Origin: Bacillota bacterium
GTDB taxonomy: Bacteria > Bacillota > Clostridia > Oscillospirales > Ethanoligenentaceae
Reading direction: 5' to 3'
Length of the DNA stretch: 64,000 nucleotides
Assembly (NCBI GenBank): GCA_023391535.1
Contig: JAEWAU010000078.1
Span: forward strand, 1 to 64,000
Part shown: positions 1 through 8,600 of the stretch, piece by piece
How the letters are laid out: every line of letters starts with the position of its first letter
Numbering within the stretch: position 1 is the stretch's first letter
Translations under genes and position numbers: made by a program
The notes under the pieces: generated by a model
The model's input: only the letters and a program-made list of their open reading frames with translations
What the model was told of the DNA's origin: nothing
Database searches by the model: none

Positions 1-44
1 TCCACCTTGGCAAGGTGGCGCTCTGCCAGATGAGCTACATCCGC
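1..44 (-). tRNA. tRNA-Gly(GCC), partial
   Basis: The minus strand starts with acceptor GCGGATG, D-arm TAGCTC, and an anticodon stem CCACC/GGTGG closing loop TTGCCAA, giving anticodon GCC. The window edge cuts off the T-arm and 3' end. It lies directly downstream of tRNA-Phe and is probably in the same transcript. Confidence 0.9.
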
Positions 45-49
45 ATATT

Positions 50-125
50 TGGTGCCTCCGGGCGGAATCGAACCACCGACACGGGGATTTTCAGTCCCCT
101 GCTCTACCGACTGAGCTACAGAGGC
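50..125 (-). tRNA. tRNA-Phe(GAA)
   Basis: Full cloverleaf on minus: acceptor GCCTCTG pairs with CGGAGGC, discriminator A, and CCA is encoded (50-52). The anticodon stem GGGGA/TCCCC closes loop CTGAAAA, anticodon GAA. It precedes tRNA-Gly by a few bases and follows the promoter at 181-210. Confidence 0.95.
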
Positions 126-180
126 ATATTTCCTGGGAAACGCCGCGGTTTCCTGCCGCCGTTTTCCATGCGACTTTGCT

Positions 181-210
181 ATTATACACGCAAATGCGCC
201 GTTTTGTCAA
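181..210 (-). promoter_or_regulatory. SigA-type promoter of the tRNA-Phe/Gly unit
   Basis: Minus-strand TTGACA (205-210) and TATAAT (181-186), both perfect consensus, separated by 18 nt, about 55 nt upstream of tRNA-Phe. The -35 lies in the loop of the inverted repeat at 192-226. Confidence 0.8.
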
Positions 211-226
211 GGCAAACGGCGCATTT
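192..226. terminator. Inverted repeat, probable terminator overlapping the tRNA promoter
   Basis: Arms AAATGCGCCGTTT and AAACGGCGCATTT form a 13-bp stem with a short loop. It lies about 40 nt past the stop of the aldose epimerase gene (minus). The better T-run is on the plus side (TTTCTCTTTTT); on minus only TTT follows. It shares bases with the tRNA promoter. Confidence 0.6.
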
Positions 227-263
227 CTCTTTTTATCTCTGCATATTCGTAGAATTTTACCGG

Positions 264-1136
264 TTACAGCAGCGAGATGCGGTGCGATACCCGGTAGGTT
301 TCGCCCGCGCCGAGCCGGAGAATGCCCGGCTTTTCGGTGAGCTCGTTGTTTTCCCCCACCGCGGGCGCGCGCCCGTTCCAGGGCTCCAGGCAAACGAAAG
401 GAGCCTCTCCGCGGGGAGACCAGACCGCGCAGGTTTCAAACCCGTCAAAATCCAGCTGCACGCCGCGCCCGGAACGGCGGCTTTTCAGTGTAACGGATCT
501 GGAGCGGAGCTTTTCGGGCACAACGGCATCCACGGAAAAGAGCTCGTGGTTCAGCGGAAGGACGCTCGCGCCGTCGAACAGCGGCGCTGTGCCCTCGAAC
601 ATGCCGTCATCTCTAAGCAGCAGGCGTTTGGTGTGCTCCTCCTGTGAAAACCGCACCTCGTAATCCTCAAAACGTTCCTCCGGCAGAAGCGGGCAGTTAT
701 ATGCCGTATGCCCGCCGATGTAAAAATACATCGGCCCGTCTCCGGTGTTGTAAACACGGTATTCCACGCTGAGCGCTGGGCCTTCCAGCGCGTAGCCGAT
801 CTCGAACCGGAACGGGAACGGATACACCTTCCGCGTTTCTTCGGAATCTGAAAGCGCAAACAGAGCGCTGCTTCGCTCGGAGCGCAGCGGCGTGAATTCC
901 AGGTCGCGCGCGAATCCGTGCTTCGGCATCGCGTAAAAACGGCTCTCATAAAAGAAACCGCCATTTTGCTGCACGCCGATAAACGGGAACAGCACGGGAG
1001 AACTGCGCTTCCAGAAGCGCGGATTGGCATTCCAGATGTATTCGGTGCCGAAAACATCGCGCAGCGAGCGAAGCTCCGCGCCAAACGTATCGATTCGGGC
1101 GGCCGCGCCGTCGGAAATGAGTTCGACCTGCATCAT
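264..1136 (-). CDS. Aldose 1-epimerase family protein (LacX-like)
   Basis: A 290-aa cytosolic protein resembling the LacX branch of galactose-mutarotase-like proteins. Visible family features are the early motif TFGAELRSL (about residues 17-25), PVLFPFIG near 47, the GHTAYNCPL region near 141 with the substrate-binding His, and CLEPWNG near 246. The likely role is interconversion of anomers of an aldose, but LacX-type members are poorly characterised and the substrate is not predictable. ATG (1136 or 1133) follows GGTGGGG. It begins 17 nt after nfnB ends, so it may be the last gene of that transcript; the hairpin at 192-226 would end it. Confidence 0.8.
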   Translation of the reverse strand: MMQVELISDGAAARIDTFGAELRSLRDVFGTEYIWNANPRFWKRSSPVLFPFIGVQQNGGFFYESRFYAMPKHGFARDLEFTPLRSERSSALFALSDSEETRKVYPFPFRFEIGYALEGPALSVEYRVYNTGDGPMYFYIGGHTAYNCPLLPEERFEDYEVRFSQEEHTKRLLLRDDGMFEGTAPLFDGASVLPLNHELFSVDAVVPEKLRSRSVTLKSRRSGRGVQLDFDGFETCAVWSPRGEAPFVCLEPWNGRAPAVGENNELTEKPGILRLGAGETYRVSHRISLL

Positions 1137-1153
1137 AACCCCACCATTTCGTT

Positions 1154-2584
1154 TCAGATTCGAGTACTTTCCTTTTTTTTCGCTTGGATGTATGCGTCGA
1201 TGGACTGCGCGGCCTGTTTGCCCGCGCCCATGGCGAGGATAACCGTTGCGGCGCCGGTTGCGGCATCGCCGCCGCCGAACACGCCCTCGCGCGTAGTCAT
1301 GAGGTTTTCATCCACCACCAGGCAGCCTCTCCGGTCGGTTTCCAGGCCGGGTGTGGAGGTGTGCAGCAGCGGATTGGGCGTGGTGCCGATGGCGGCGATC
1401 ACGCTGTCCACCTCGATCCGGAATTCGGAGCCCGGAATTTCCACAGGCCTGCGGCGCCCGGAAGCATCGGGTTCGCCGAGCTGCATCCGGATGCATTCCA
1501 GGGCGCAGACTTCGCCGTTTTCGTTGCCGAGAATGCGTTTCGGCGCGGTGAGAAGCTCGAAATCCACACCCTCCTCCTTTGCGTGTTCCACTTCCTCGGC
1601 GCGCGCGGGCAGTTCCTGCAGGGAACGGCGGTATACGATGGATACGGCATCGGAGCCCACACGCAGCGCGCAGCGCGCGGCATCCATCGCCACGTTCCCA
1701 CCGCCCACCACGGCAACGCGCCCCATGGGGCGCAGCGGCGTGTCGTAATCGTCCTGGGCGGCGTGCATCAGGTTCACGCGCGTGAGAAATTCGTTGGCGG
1801 AATAAACGCCCACGAGCTCCTCGCCCTCGATATTCAAAAACTGCGGGAGCCCGGCGCCGGAGCCGATGAACGCCGCATCGAAGTCCTGTTCGCCCAGCAG
1901 CTCGTTGATGGTGAACAGCCTGCCTATCACCATATCGGTGCGGATCTTTACGCCCTGTTCCTCCAGCCGGTTCATCTCGCGGCGCACAATGGCCTTGGGC
2001 AGGCGGAACTCCGGGATGCCGTACATCAGCACACCGCCCGCCGTGTGAAACGCCTCGAACACGGTGACGTCGTAGCCGAGCTTGCTCAGGTCACCCGCAC
2101 AGATGAGCCCGGCGGGCCCGGCGCCGATGACGGCGACCTTGTGCCCGTTTTTTGCGGGCAGGTTCTCTCCCGCTTTTGCGGCGGTATCGGATACCGCTGC
2201 AGCCGCTGCCGCAGCATCCGCCGCAAAGCGCTCTAACCTGCCGATGGCCACCGGCTCGCCGCGGATACCGCGCACGCATTTGGATTCGCATTGCGTTTCC
2301 TGCGGGCATACGCGGCCGCACACGGCGGGCAGCGTGTTGGTTTCGCCGATTTTATCGGCCGCGGAAAGCGTTTTGCCTTCGGCGATGAGCCGGATGAAAT
2401 CGGGGATCTGCACATTGACCGGGCAGCCGCCCACACAGGGGCGGTTTTTGCATTGAAGGCAGCGCTGTGCTTCCTCCCGTGCCATCTGCTCGGTGTACCC
2501 CAGGGCGACCTCGTCAAAATTATGCCTGCGCACATCCGGCTTCTGTACCGGCATGGGGGTTTTATTCAAATTCATATTCGGCAT
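1154..2584 (-). CDS. nfnB: NfnB-type large subunit (glutamate synthase small-chain-like flavoprotein)
   Basis: A 476-aa oxidoreductase of the GltD/NfnB family. The N-terminal half carries two sets of cysteines typical of [4Fe-4S] clusters (C42, C45, C50, C54 and C89, C93, C99, C103). An FAD Rossmann motif GAGPAG is at 154-159, an NADPH Rossmann VVGGGNVAMDAAR near 290, and a C-terminal FAD motif with GGGDAATG. On sequence alone it could be called glutamate synthase small chain, but no gltA-type large subunit is present. The partner just upstream is the DHOD-electron-transfer-like subunit, which is the NfnAB arrangement: NADH-dependent reduced ferredoxin:NADP+ oxidoreductase, a cytosolic electron-bifurcating transhydrogenase of anaerobes. 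RBS GGGAG is 7 nt from the ATG. Confidence 0.87.
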   Translation of the reverse strand: MPNMNLNKTPMPVQKPDVRRHNFDEVALGYTEQMAREEAQRCLQCKNRPCVGGCPVNVQIPDFIRLIAEGKTLSAADKIGETNTLPAVCGRVCPQETQCESKCVRGIRGEPVAIGRLERFAADAAAAAAAVSDTAAKAGENLPAKNGHKVAVIGAGPAGLICAGDLSKLGYDVTVFEAFHTAGGVLMYGIPEFRLPKAIVRREMNRLEEQGVKIRTDMVIGRLFTINELLGEQDFDAAFIGSGAGLPQFLNIEGEELVGVYSANEFLTRVNLMHAAQDDYDTPLRPMGRVAVVGGGNVAMDAARCALRVGSDAVSIVYRRSLQELPARAEEVEHAKEEGVDFELLTAPKRILGNENGEVCALECIRMQLGEPDASGRRRPVEIPGSEFRIEVDSVIAAIGTTPNPLLHTSTPGLETDRRGCLVVDENLMTTREGVFGGGDAATGAATVILAMGAGKQAAQSIDAYIQAKKKESTRI

Positions 2585-2624
2585 TGCATTTCTCCCGGGT
2601 TGCGGTTGTTTTATTTGGAAAACG

Positions 2625-2742
2625 AATGATCTTCCGCTTTGAAGCGGTATTTTTTTTAATTGATTTAATAAGTGAAAAAAGCGTCAAAAGCTTTTCTCCA
2701 TGGAGCTTCTCTCCATGGGTTTGGTATGGTTTTTTCTCCGCG
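2625..2742 (+). repeat. Dispersed intergenic repeat, copy D (degenerate)
   Basis: This fills the 161-nt gap between nfnA and nfnB. It shares the core CAAAAGCTTTTC followed by a CCATGG/GGGTTTG segment, and the outer ACGAATGAT...CCGCTTTGAAGCGG part, with the better copies at 20098-20204, 42060-42166 and 46610-46718. It also holds a local inverted repeat CCATGGAG/CTCCATGG. The match is partial and was found by eye. Confidence 0.45.
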
Positions 2743-2745
2743 CGT

Positions 2746-3600
2746 TTACCTGGACGTCATCGAATCGGCCTGCCCGAGCATCTTGCAATAATGGTCGAGC
2801 GCTGCGCGTTCCTGCGGTTTATAGGTGGCCAGCCGCTTCATGGCAGCGTCGAAATCCACCTGATGTCCGTCGAAATCCGGCCCGTCCACACAAGCGAACT
2901 TGGTTTTGCCGTTCACCGAAAGGCGACAGCCTCCGCACATTCCGGTGCCGTCGATCATGATCGGGTTCATGCTGACGATGGTGCGGATCCCGTACTTTTT
3001 GGTGAGAAGGGATACGAACTTCATCATGATCAGCGGGCCGATGGCGATCACACAGTCGTATTGCGCGCCCTCCTGAATCCGGCGCTCCAATACGTTTGTC
3101 ACCAGGCCTTTTTCGCCGTAGGTGCCGTCGTCCGTGCAGATAAACAGGTTCTGCGAGCACTTTTTCATTTCGTCTTCGAGAATCACGATATCGCGGCTGC
3201 GGAAGCCGGCAATGATATCCACCTGCGCGCCCAGCTCGAACAACCGTTTGGCCAGCGGGTACGCAATGGCGCAGCCTAAACCGCCGCCCACCACGGCGGC
3301 GCGGCAGATGCCCTCCAGATTCGTCGGAAGCCCGAGCGGGCCAACGAGATCGAGTACGCTGTCCCCCGTTTTGAGGGTGCCGAGCTCCCGCGTGGTTTTC
3401 CCCACTTCCTGAAAAATGATGGTGACCGTTCCGGAATCCGGGTCGGCCGCCGCCATGGTAAACGGCACTCGCTCCCCATGCTCGCCGATTCGTAAAATGA
3501 TAAACTGGCCGGGACGGATTTTCTTCGCAATCAGCGGAGCGTCAAACACCATACGCTTGACATTCGGGCCAAGCGGTTCTGCTTCAAGAATACGGAACAT
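2746..3600 (-). CDS. nfnA: NfnA-type small subunit (sulfide/dihydroorotate dehydrogenase-like FAD/NAD-binding protein)
   Basis: The start at 3600 gives 284 aa beginning MFRILEAEPL, which matches the family length; upstream in-frame residues do not look coding. The order is an FAD-binding barrel (RPGQFIILR near 28, then GERVPFTMA), an NAD-binding fold (VGGGLGCAIAYPLAKRL near 105), and a C-terminal [2Fe-2S] ligand set MCGGC plus FACVDGPDF as in DHOD electron-transfer subunits. With nfnB immediately downstream it should form the NfnAB complex that couples ferredoxin and NADH oxidation to NADP+ reduction. A promoter lies at 3822-3850 with a hairpin and repeat in the leader. Confidence 0.87.
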   Translation of the reverse strand: MFRILEAEPLGPNVKRMVFDAPLIAKKIRPGQFIILRIGEHGERVPFTMAAADPDSGTVTIIFQEVGKTTRELGTLKTGDSVLDLVGPLGLPTNLEGICRAAVVGGGLGCAIAYPLAKRLFELGAQVDIIAGFRSRDIVILEDEMKKCSQNLFICTDDGTYGEKGLVTNVLERRIQEGAQYDCVIAIGPLIMMKFVSLLTKKYGIRTIVSMNPIMIDGTGMCGGCRLSVNGKTKFACVDGPDFDGHQVDFDAAMKRLATYKPQERAALDHYCKMLGQADSMTSR

Positions 3601-3654
3601 AATCAATAACACTTTCTGCGCAAAAGGCGCGGTTGAACAAACGGGCAAATGCGG

Positions 3655-3760
3655 ATCATGCGCGTCTCCGTAAAATTGGAGAAAAGCTTTCAAAAGATGT
3701 GATGAAAGCTGCCGCCGCGGATTTTACTTCCTTTTGATTTGAACGGAAATCCATATGAAA
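3655..3760 (-). repeat. Dispersed intergenic repeat, copy E (divergent)
   Basis: On minus it opens with TTCATATGGATTTCCG, continues with AAAATCCGCGGCGGC, and has GAAAGCTTTTCTCC further on, in the same order as the other copies. The opening bases equal the end of copy B (46610). It lies in the leader of nfnA directly after the T-run at 3757-3762. Confidence 0.45.
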
Positions 3761-3767
3761 AAATACA

Positions 3768-3808
3768 GGCATGGCAGGCGAATCGCATTAAGTCTCGCCT
3801 GCCATGCC
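3768..3808 (-). terminator. Hairpin with T-run just downstream of the nfnA promoter
   Basis: The arms GGCATGGCAGGCGA (3768-3781) and TCGCCTGCCATGCC (3795-3808) form a 14-bp perfect stem. On minus it is followed by TGTATTTTTT, the form of an intrinsic terminator. It begins only about 7 nt after the predicted transcription start of the promoter at 3822-3850. Confidence 0.7.
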
Positions 3809-3821
3809 GCCGTTCGCCTTT

Positions 3822-3850
3822 ATTATACCTGCGCGCATCCGGCCTGTCAA
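3822..3850 (-). promoter_or_regulatory. Perfect-consensus SigA promoter upstream of nfnAB
   Basis: TTGACA (3845-3850) and TATAAT (3822-3827) are separated by exactly 17 nt on minus. The next gene in that direction is nfnA at 3600. The hairpin at 3768-3808 lies between them. Confidence 0.8.
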
Positions 3851-3881
3851 CCGAAAAAGGTCCGCCACATGCGGCAGCGCA

Positions 3882-3926
3882 AGGACGCCGCGGGGAGCGG
3901 AACAAATCCATTCCCCGCGGCGTCCT
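3882..3926 (-). terminator. Strong hairpin downstream of pfkA
   Basis: AGGACGCCGCGGGGA (3882-3896) pairs with TCCCCGCGGCGTCCT (3912-3926) in a 15-bp GC-rich stem 79 nt past the pfkA stop. There is no clear T-run on minus, so termination is a guess; transcript-end protection is the alternative. Confidence 0.5.
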
Positions 3927-4004
3927 GATCGGATATTTTCTATGTAGGAGGCCCGGCGGGGAAAATGCGCGTACCAAAATGCAGCGATGCTCCCAGCCCG
4001 CGAT

Positions 4005-4976
4005 TCAGATGCTGATGACGTGCGAAATGTCGTACAAATGCTGTTCGAACGGTTTTTTCATTTTGAGCGCTTCGTAGATATCGTAGTCGATTACTTTGCT
4101 GTCCTTCATGACGACAACGCGGTTGCCGATCCCCTGCGAAAGCAGCTCGACGGCATGATACCCCATCTCGGAGGCCATGAGCCTGTCAAACGCCGTGGGG
4201 GAACCGCCGCGCTGCACATGCCCGAGCACGGTGGCGCGGGATTCAATGCCCGTTTTCTCCTCGATAAGCTTGGCGATCTCATCCACATGGCCGACGCCTT
4301 CGGCCACAATGATGATGAAATGCTTTTTCCCCGTTTTCTGGATGTTCTGAAGCTTCGGGATGATCTCGGCTTCCACGTCCACCGGAACCTCGGGAACGAG
4401 GATGCAGGTGGCGCCCACCGCAATGCCCGCATGCAGTGCGATATACCCCGCGCGGCGCCCCATCACTTCCACTACGCTGCAGCGGTCGTGCGATTCCGTC
4501 GTATCACGCAGTTTATCCACCATCTCCGTCACCGTGTTCACGGCGGTGTCGAAACCGATGGTGTTGTCGCTGGAGGAGATGTCGTTGTCAATCGTTCCGG
4601 GAAGCCCCACGCACGGAATTCCGCGCACGGAAAGATCGGATGCGCCGCGGAAGGAGCCGTCCCCGCCGATCACGGCGATGCCGCCGATGCCCATCTCTTT
4701 GCAGACGCGCACGGCCTTCTGCATGCCTTCCTCTGTTTTGAATTCCGGACTGCGGGCAGTGTAAAGAATCGTGCCGCCGCGGTGGATGATGTCCGACACG
4801 CTGCGCAGATTCATTTCGATCATGTCGCCCGTGATAAGCCCGTTATACCCGCGGCGTATGCCAATGACGCGCATCCCCTTTGCGATTCCGCTGCGGACTA
4901 CCGCGCGGATCGCGGCGTTCATGCCGGGAGAATCCCCGCCGCTTGTCAGTACGCCTATTGTTTTCATTTCTTCCAT
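4005..4976 (-). CDS. pfkA: ATP-dependent 6-phosphofructokinase
   Basis: A 323-aa group I phosphofructokinase that phosphorylates fructose 6-phosphate to the 1,6-bisphosphate, the committed step of glycolysis. Visible motifs are [15 protein letters not shown] at the N-terminus, GGDGSFRGA (ATP/Mg) near residue 105, GTIDNDI with the catalytic Asp near 127, [10 protein letters not shown] near 172 and [13 protein letters not shown] near 250. The ATG at 4976 (MEEMKTIG) is chosen because GGAGG sits 7 nt upstream; an ATG nine bases later is possible. It is the last gene of the dnaE-side cluster, with its own promoter at 5016-5043, so it can be expressed separately. Confidence 0.95.
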   Translation of the reverse strand: MEEMKTIGVLTSGGDSPGMNAAIRAVVRSGIAKGMRVIGIRRGYNGLITGDMIEMNLRSVSDIIHRGGTILYTARSPEFKTEEGMQKAVRVCKEMGIGGIAVIGGDGSFRGASDLSVRGIPCVGLPGTIDNDISSSDNTIGFDTAVNTVTEMVDKLRDTTESHDRCSVVEVMGRRAGYIALHAGIAVGATCILVPEVPVDVEAEIIPKLQNIQKTGKKHFIIIVAEGVGHVDEIAKLIEEKTGIESRATVLGHVQRGGSPTAFDRLMASEMGYHAVELLSQGIGNRVVVMKDSKVIDYDIYEALKMKKPFEQHLYDISHVISI

Positions 4977-5015
4977 TTTTAAGCCTCCACCCAATATAAG
5001 CAAGAACCCCATTAC

Positions 5016-5043
5016 ATTATACAGCCTGTGAACAAAGTGTCAA
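5016..5043 (-). promoter_or_regulatory. SigA-type promoter of pfkA
   Basis: Minus-strand TTGACA (5038-5043), 16-nt spacer, TATAAT (5016-5021), about 40 nt upstream of the pfkA start. Confidence 0.75.
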
Positions 5044-5111
5044 TATATGAATTCCCCTATATACTGGGCGCTTTTTGTCGAAATTTACTGAAATTGGCTT
5101 TTCCCGTTTCA

Positions 5112-5303
5112 TCAATAACCGTTCTTGATCAGAATACCATGCGCCTGCTGGGCTTCGGTATCCGGCACGAGAATCTCAAAAAAGCCGTCGTCCCCACCGT
5201 TGCCGACGGGACGCACCCGCACGGCAAGGCCGGCCTGCTCCAGCGCGTCCTGCACTTTCAGCACCGCTTCTTTGGTTTGAGCCATATAGATAACCGTCCA
5301 CAC
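5112..5303 (-). CDS. Small conserved-looking protein, 63 aa
   Basis: The GTG start at 5303 follows GGAGG by 8 nt and gives a 63-residue protein beginning (M)WTVIYMAQTKEAV. The predicted beta-alpha-beta pattern (WTVIYMA, a helix to ALEQAG, LAVRVRPV, FFEILVPDTE, a final helix with AHGILIKNG) resembles small single-domain proteins such as the DUF2007 group, but I do not recognise it firmly. It lies between dnaE and pfkA, a place where clostridia often carry a short protein like this. A longer in-frame reading to 5402 exists but lacks an RBS. Its function is unknown. Confidence 0.6.
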   Translation of the reverse strand: MWTVIYMAQTKEAVLKVQDALEQAGLAVRVRPVGNGGDDGFFEILVPDTEAQQAHGILIKNGY

Positions 5304-5650
5304 TTTATTTTCCTCCGATACATGGATGCTGCCACAAGTTGAATGGTGCAATAGCATCCGATCAGCCGCCGTTTTTTTATCCGTTTCTTGGCGCACCGCC
5401 AAAATGCGCTTTCGGCAACCGTTGCTTGCAGGATGCGAAGCCCTGTCCTATAGTATGCCGAACCGGCGTGCGGTTGAACCAAAAAACCGGGAAGGAAATC
5501 GTCCTTTACGGCAATTTCAATTATAAGCGGGGCGCCGATTGAACGGCCGCTCGCTGCGCAGATATCCTGCCTGTGCGCGGGCACCCTGAGTTTCCCGTGC
5601 ATTTTTTTGAATCGCTGCAGAAAAACGCCTTTCAAAATTGCTCTTTCCAA
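5304..5650 (-). other. Gap between dnaE and the 63-aa gene
   Basis: These 347 nt hold no convincing gene. One 130-codon minus frame spans it but lacks an RBS and shows no recognisable domain. I see a short inverted element around GGTTCAACCGCACG/CGGTTCGG near 5459-5490 and a TATAAT-like box near 5520, with no matching -35. A dnaE terminator or a small RNA could hide here; I cannot support either. Confidence 0.4.
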
Positions 5651-8600
5651 TCATTCTCCGCGGACAACGACATTTTCCCTGCCGAGGATGGAAACCAATT
5701 CCCGTTCCAAAACGGAATTCATGCTCACATAAAGGCCGTGCGGCGCGCGAAGCAGCTTTTTTTGCTCGCGGCAATAAATATACAGAGGCAATTGCCCGTC
5801 GAATACCGCAATGACGTTGCGCGCCCGGCGGTATTCGTCGCTTTCCAGCGACGGCACCCGGATGAACAGCCCCTTTCGTTCGTGAGGAACCGCTTCCCCG
5901 CCCGGCTGCCCGCCGGGCGCGGGAACCTCGTCCGGTTCCTTTTCTCCGGGCCGCTCTACGCGGTCACAGAGAATTTTAGGGGCTTCCTCCTCGCGCACGC
6001 TGATTTTCCCCGTAACCACAAGCACTTCGTCCGTTTCAATGTATTGCTGATATTGCTGCAGCGTATTGGGGAACACGAGCGCTTCGATGGTTCCGGTACC
6101 GTCGTCCAGCGTGATGAACGCCATCGTGCTGTTGTTCTTCGTGATTTTAAGCTGCCGGGCGGTGACAATACCGATGACTTTGATGGGCGCTCCGTCCGGC
6201 TTGCCGCTTTCGAGCACATACCGGATGCGCGGCAGCCCGCTTTTTCGGATGAAATCCTCATAGGCCGCGAGCGGATGCGCGGTAAGGTAAAAGCCGATAA
6301 CTTCCTTTTCGTTGGCCAGCAGTTCGCTTTGTGAAAATTCCTCCGCGGGCGGAATCTCGGCGTCGCTGATGGAGCCGCCCGAGCGGCCGAACAGGCTCAC
6401 CTGGCCCGAAAGCGCCGCTTTCGCCTGTTCCTCGAAGCGGCCCATCAGCCCCGGGCCGGAAATCATGAGCTGCCGGCGGGTGTGGCCGAGGCTGTCGAAC
6501 GCGCCGCATTTTATCAGGCTTTCGAGCGCGCGTTTGTTCAGGTCGTGTGGGCACATGCGCAGGCAAAAATCGCTGAAAGAAGAAAATTGGCCGTTTTGTT
6601 TCCGTTCCTCTACCAGCGCGCGGATGAAGCCGCGCCCCAGATTCTTGACGGCCAGCAGGCTGAACCGGATGTTGCCGCCGCTCACCGCGAAGCCCTCGCC
6701 GCTCACGTTGATATCCGGCGGCAGGATGCGGATGCCCAAACGCTGACACTCGCCGATATATTCGGAGACCTTGTCGGCATTATCGAGCACGCTGGTGAGC
6801 AGGGCCGCCATGAATTCCTTCGGGTAATGGCATTTGAGATAGGCGGTTTCGTAAGCGACAATGGCATACGCCGCGGCGTGGGATTTATTGAAGGCGTAGG
6901 CGGCAAAGCCGGCCATTTCGTCGAAGATCTCGTTTGCCGTTTTTTCGTCCACGCCGTTGCGCACGGCCCCCACACATTCAAAGCTGCCGTCCTCGCGCTG
7001 GATGCCGTGAACGAAGTTCTCGCGCTCTTTTTCCATCACGCCGGCCTTTTTCTTGGCCATAGCGCGGCGCACCAGATCGGCGCGGCCATAAGAATAACCC
7101 GCCAGCTTGCGCACGATCTCCATCACCTGCTCCTGGTAGACGATGCAGCCATAAGTGACGTCGAGGATGCTTTTGAGAAGCGGATGCTTATAGGTGACAC
7201 GCTCGGGGTGATGCCGGTTTTCCACATATTTCGGAATGGATTCCATCGGCCCCGGGCGGTAGAGCGAGTTGACTGCGATGAGGTCCTCGATGCGCTCCGG
7301 CCGCAGATTCACGAGCACCTGCTTCATGCCCGCAGATTCAAACTGGAACACGCCCTCCGTAGCACCCTGTGAGAACAGGGCGTAGGTGTCCGCATCGTCG
7401 TACGGAATCCCCTCTATGGTAAAATTCGGGTCGTATTTGTCGCGGATCATCTTTTGCGCATCATCGATGACTGTGAGCGTGCGCAGCCCGAGAAAATCCA
7501 TTTTGAGCAGGCCCAGCTCCTCGAGCGTGCCCATCGTGTACTGGGTGACGATCGATTCGTCGTTCTTCTGTAAAGGCACATAGCTGTCCACCGGGTCGCG
7601 CGTGATAACGACGCCCGCCGCATGCATGGAAGCATGCCGGGGCATTCCCTCCAGGCCGCGCGCCGTATCGATCAGCTCTTTGAGCCGCTCGTCGGAGTCG
7701 TAAAACGCCTTAAGGTCGGGGGAAGCGTCAAGGGCTTTTTCAATGGTCATGCCGATTTCGGCGGGCACGAGTTTCGCCACGCGGTCCACCTCCGCGTAGG
7801 CCAGCCCCATCACACGCCCCACATCGCGGATGGCCGCGCGGGCCGCCATGGTGCCGAACGTGATGATCTGCGAAACGTGGTCGGCTCCGTATTTGCGCAC
7901 CACGTAGTCGATCACCTCCTGCCGGCGGACATAGCAGAAGTCGATATCGAAATCGGGCATACTGATACGCTCGGGGTTGAGGAAACGCTCGAACAGCAGG
8001 TTATAGCGCAGCGGGTCGATGCCTGTGATGCCCACGCAGTAGGCCACCAGGCTGCCCGCGCCCGAGCCGCGCCCCGGCCCCACGGGAATATCCACACTTT
8101 TCGCGTAGCGGATAAAATCCTGCACGATCAGGTAGTAATCCACGTACCCCATGCGGTTGATGGTTCCGAGCTCATATTCCAGCCGCTCCATCACCTCCGG
8201 CGCGGGGCTTTCGCCGTAATGCCGGTGCACGCCCTTCATGCTCATGCGGCGCAAATATTCGTAATGGTCCTCGCCATTCGGAACTTCAAAATGCGGCAGG
8301 ATGGTTTTGCCGAAGGTGAATTCCACGTTGCAGCGCTCGGCGATCTCCACCGTATTGGAAATCGCCTCGGGGAAATCCGGGAACAGCGCCGCCATCTCTT
8401 CCCCGGATTTCATGTAGAATTCTTCGGTGGAAAAGCCCATATGCGGCTCGTCCAGCGTTTTGTTCATCTGGATGCACAAAAGCACCCGTTGGAGGTTCGC
8501 ATCCTCGCGCGAAAGGTAATGCGCGTCGTTGGTTGCGATGAGCGGAATGCTCAGCTCATGCGAAAGCTGAACGATCTGCGGATTGATGGATTTCTGCTCC

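Noticed and set aside
1154..2584. Glutamate synthase small subunit (gltD) call
   Set aside because: No large subunit is nearby and the neighbour is the DHOD-like NfnA subunit, so NfnB is the better reading.
3987..4982. Plus-strand 331-aa frame over pfkA
   Set aside because: It mirrors pfkA in the opposite strand and has His/Ala/Val-rich composition typical of antisense frames.
6482..7372. Plus-strand 296-aa frame inside dnaE
   Set aside because: It is the reverse complement shadow of the GC-rich dnaE gene; low-complexity, no domain, no ribosome site.
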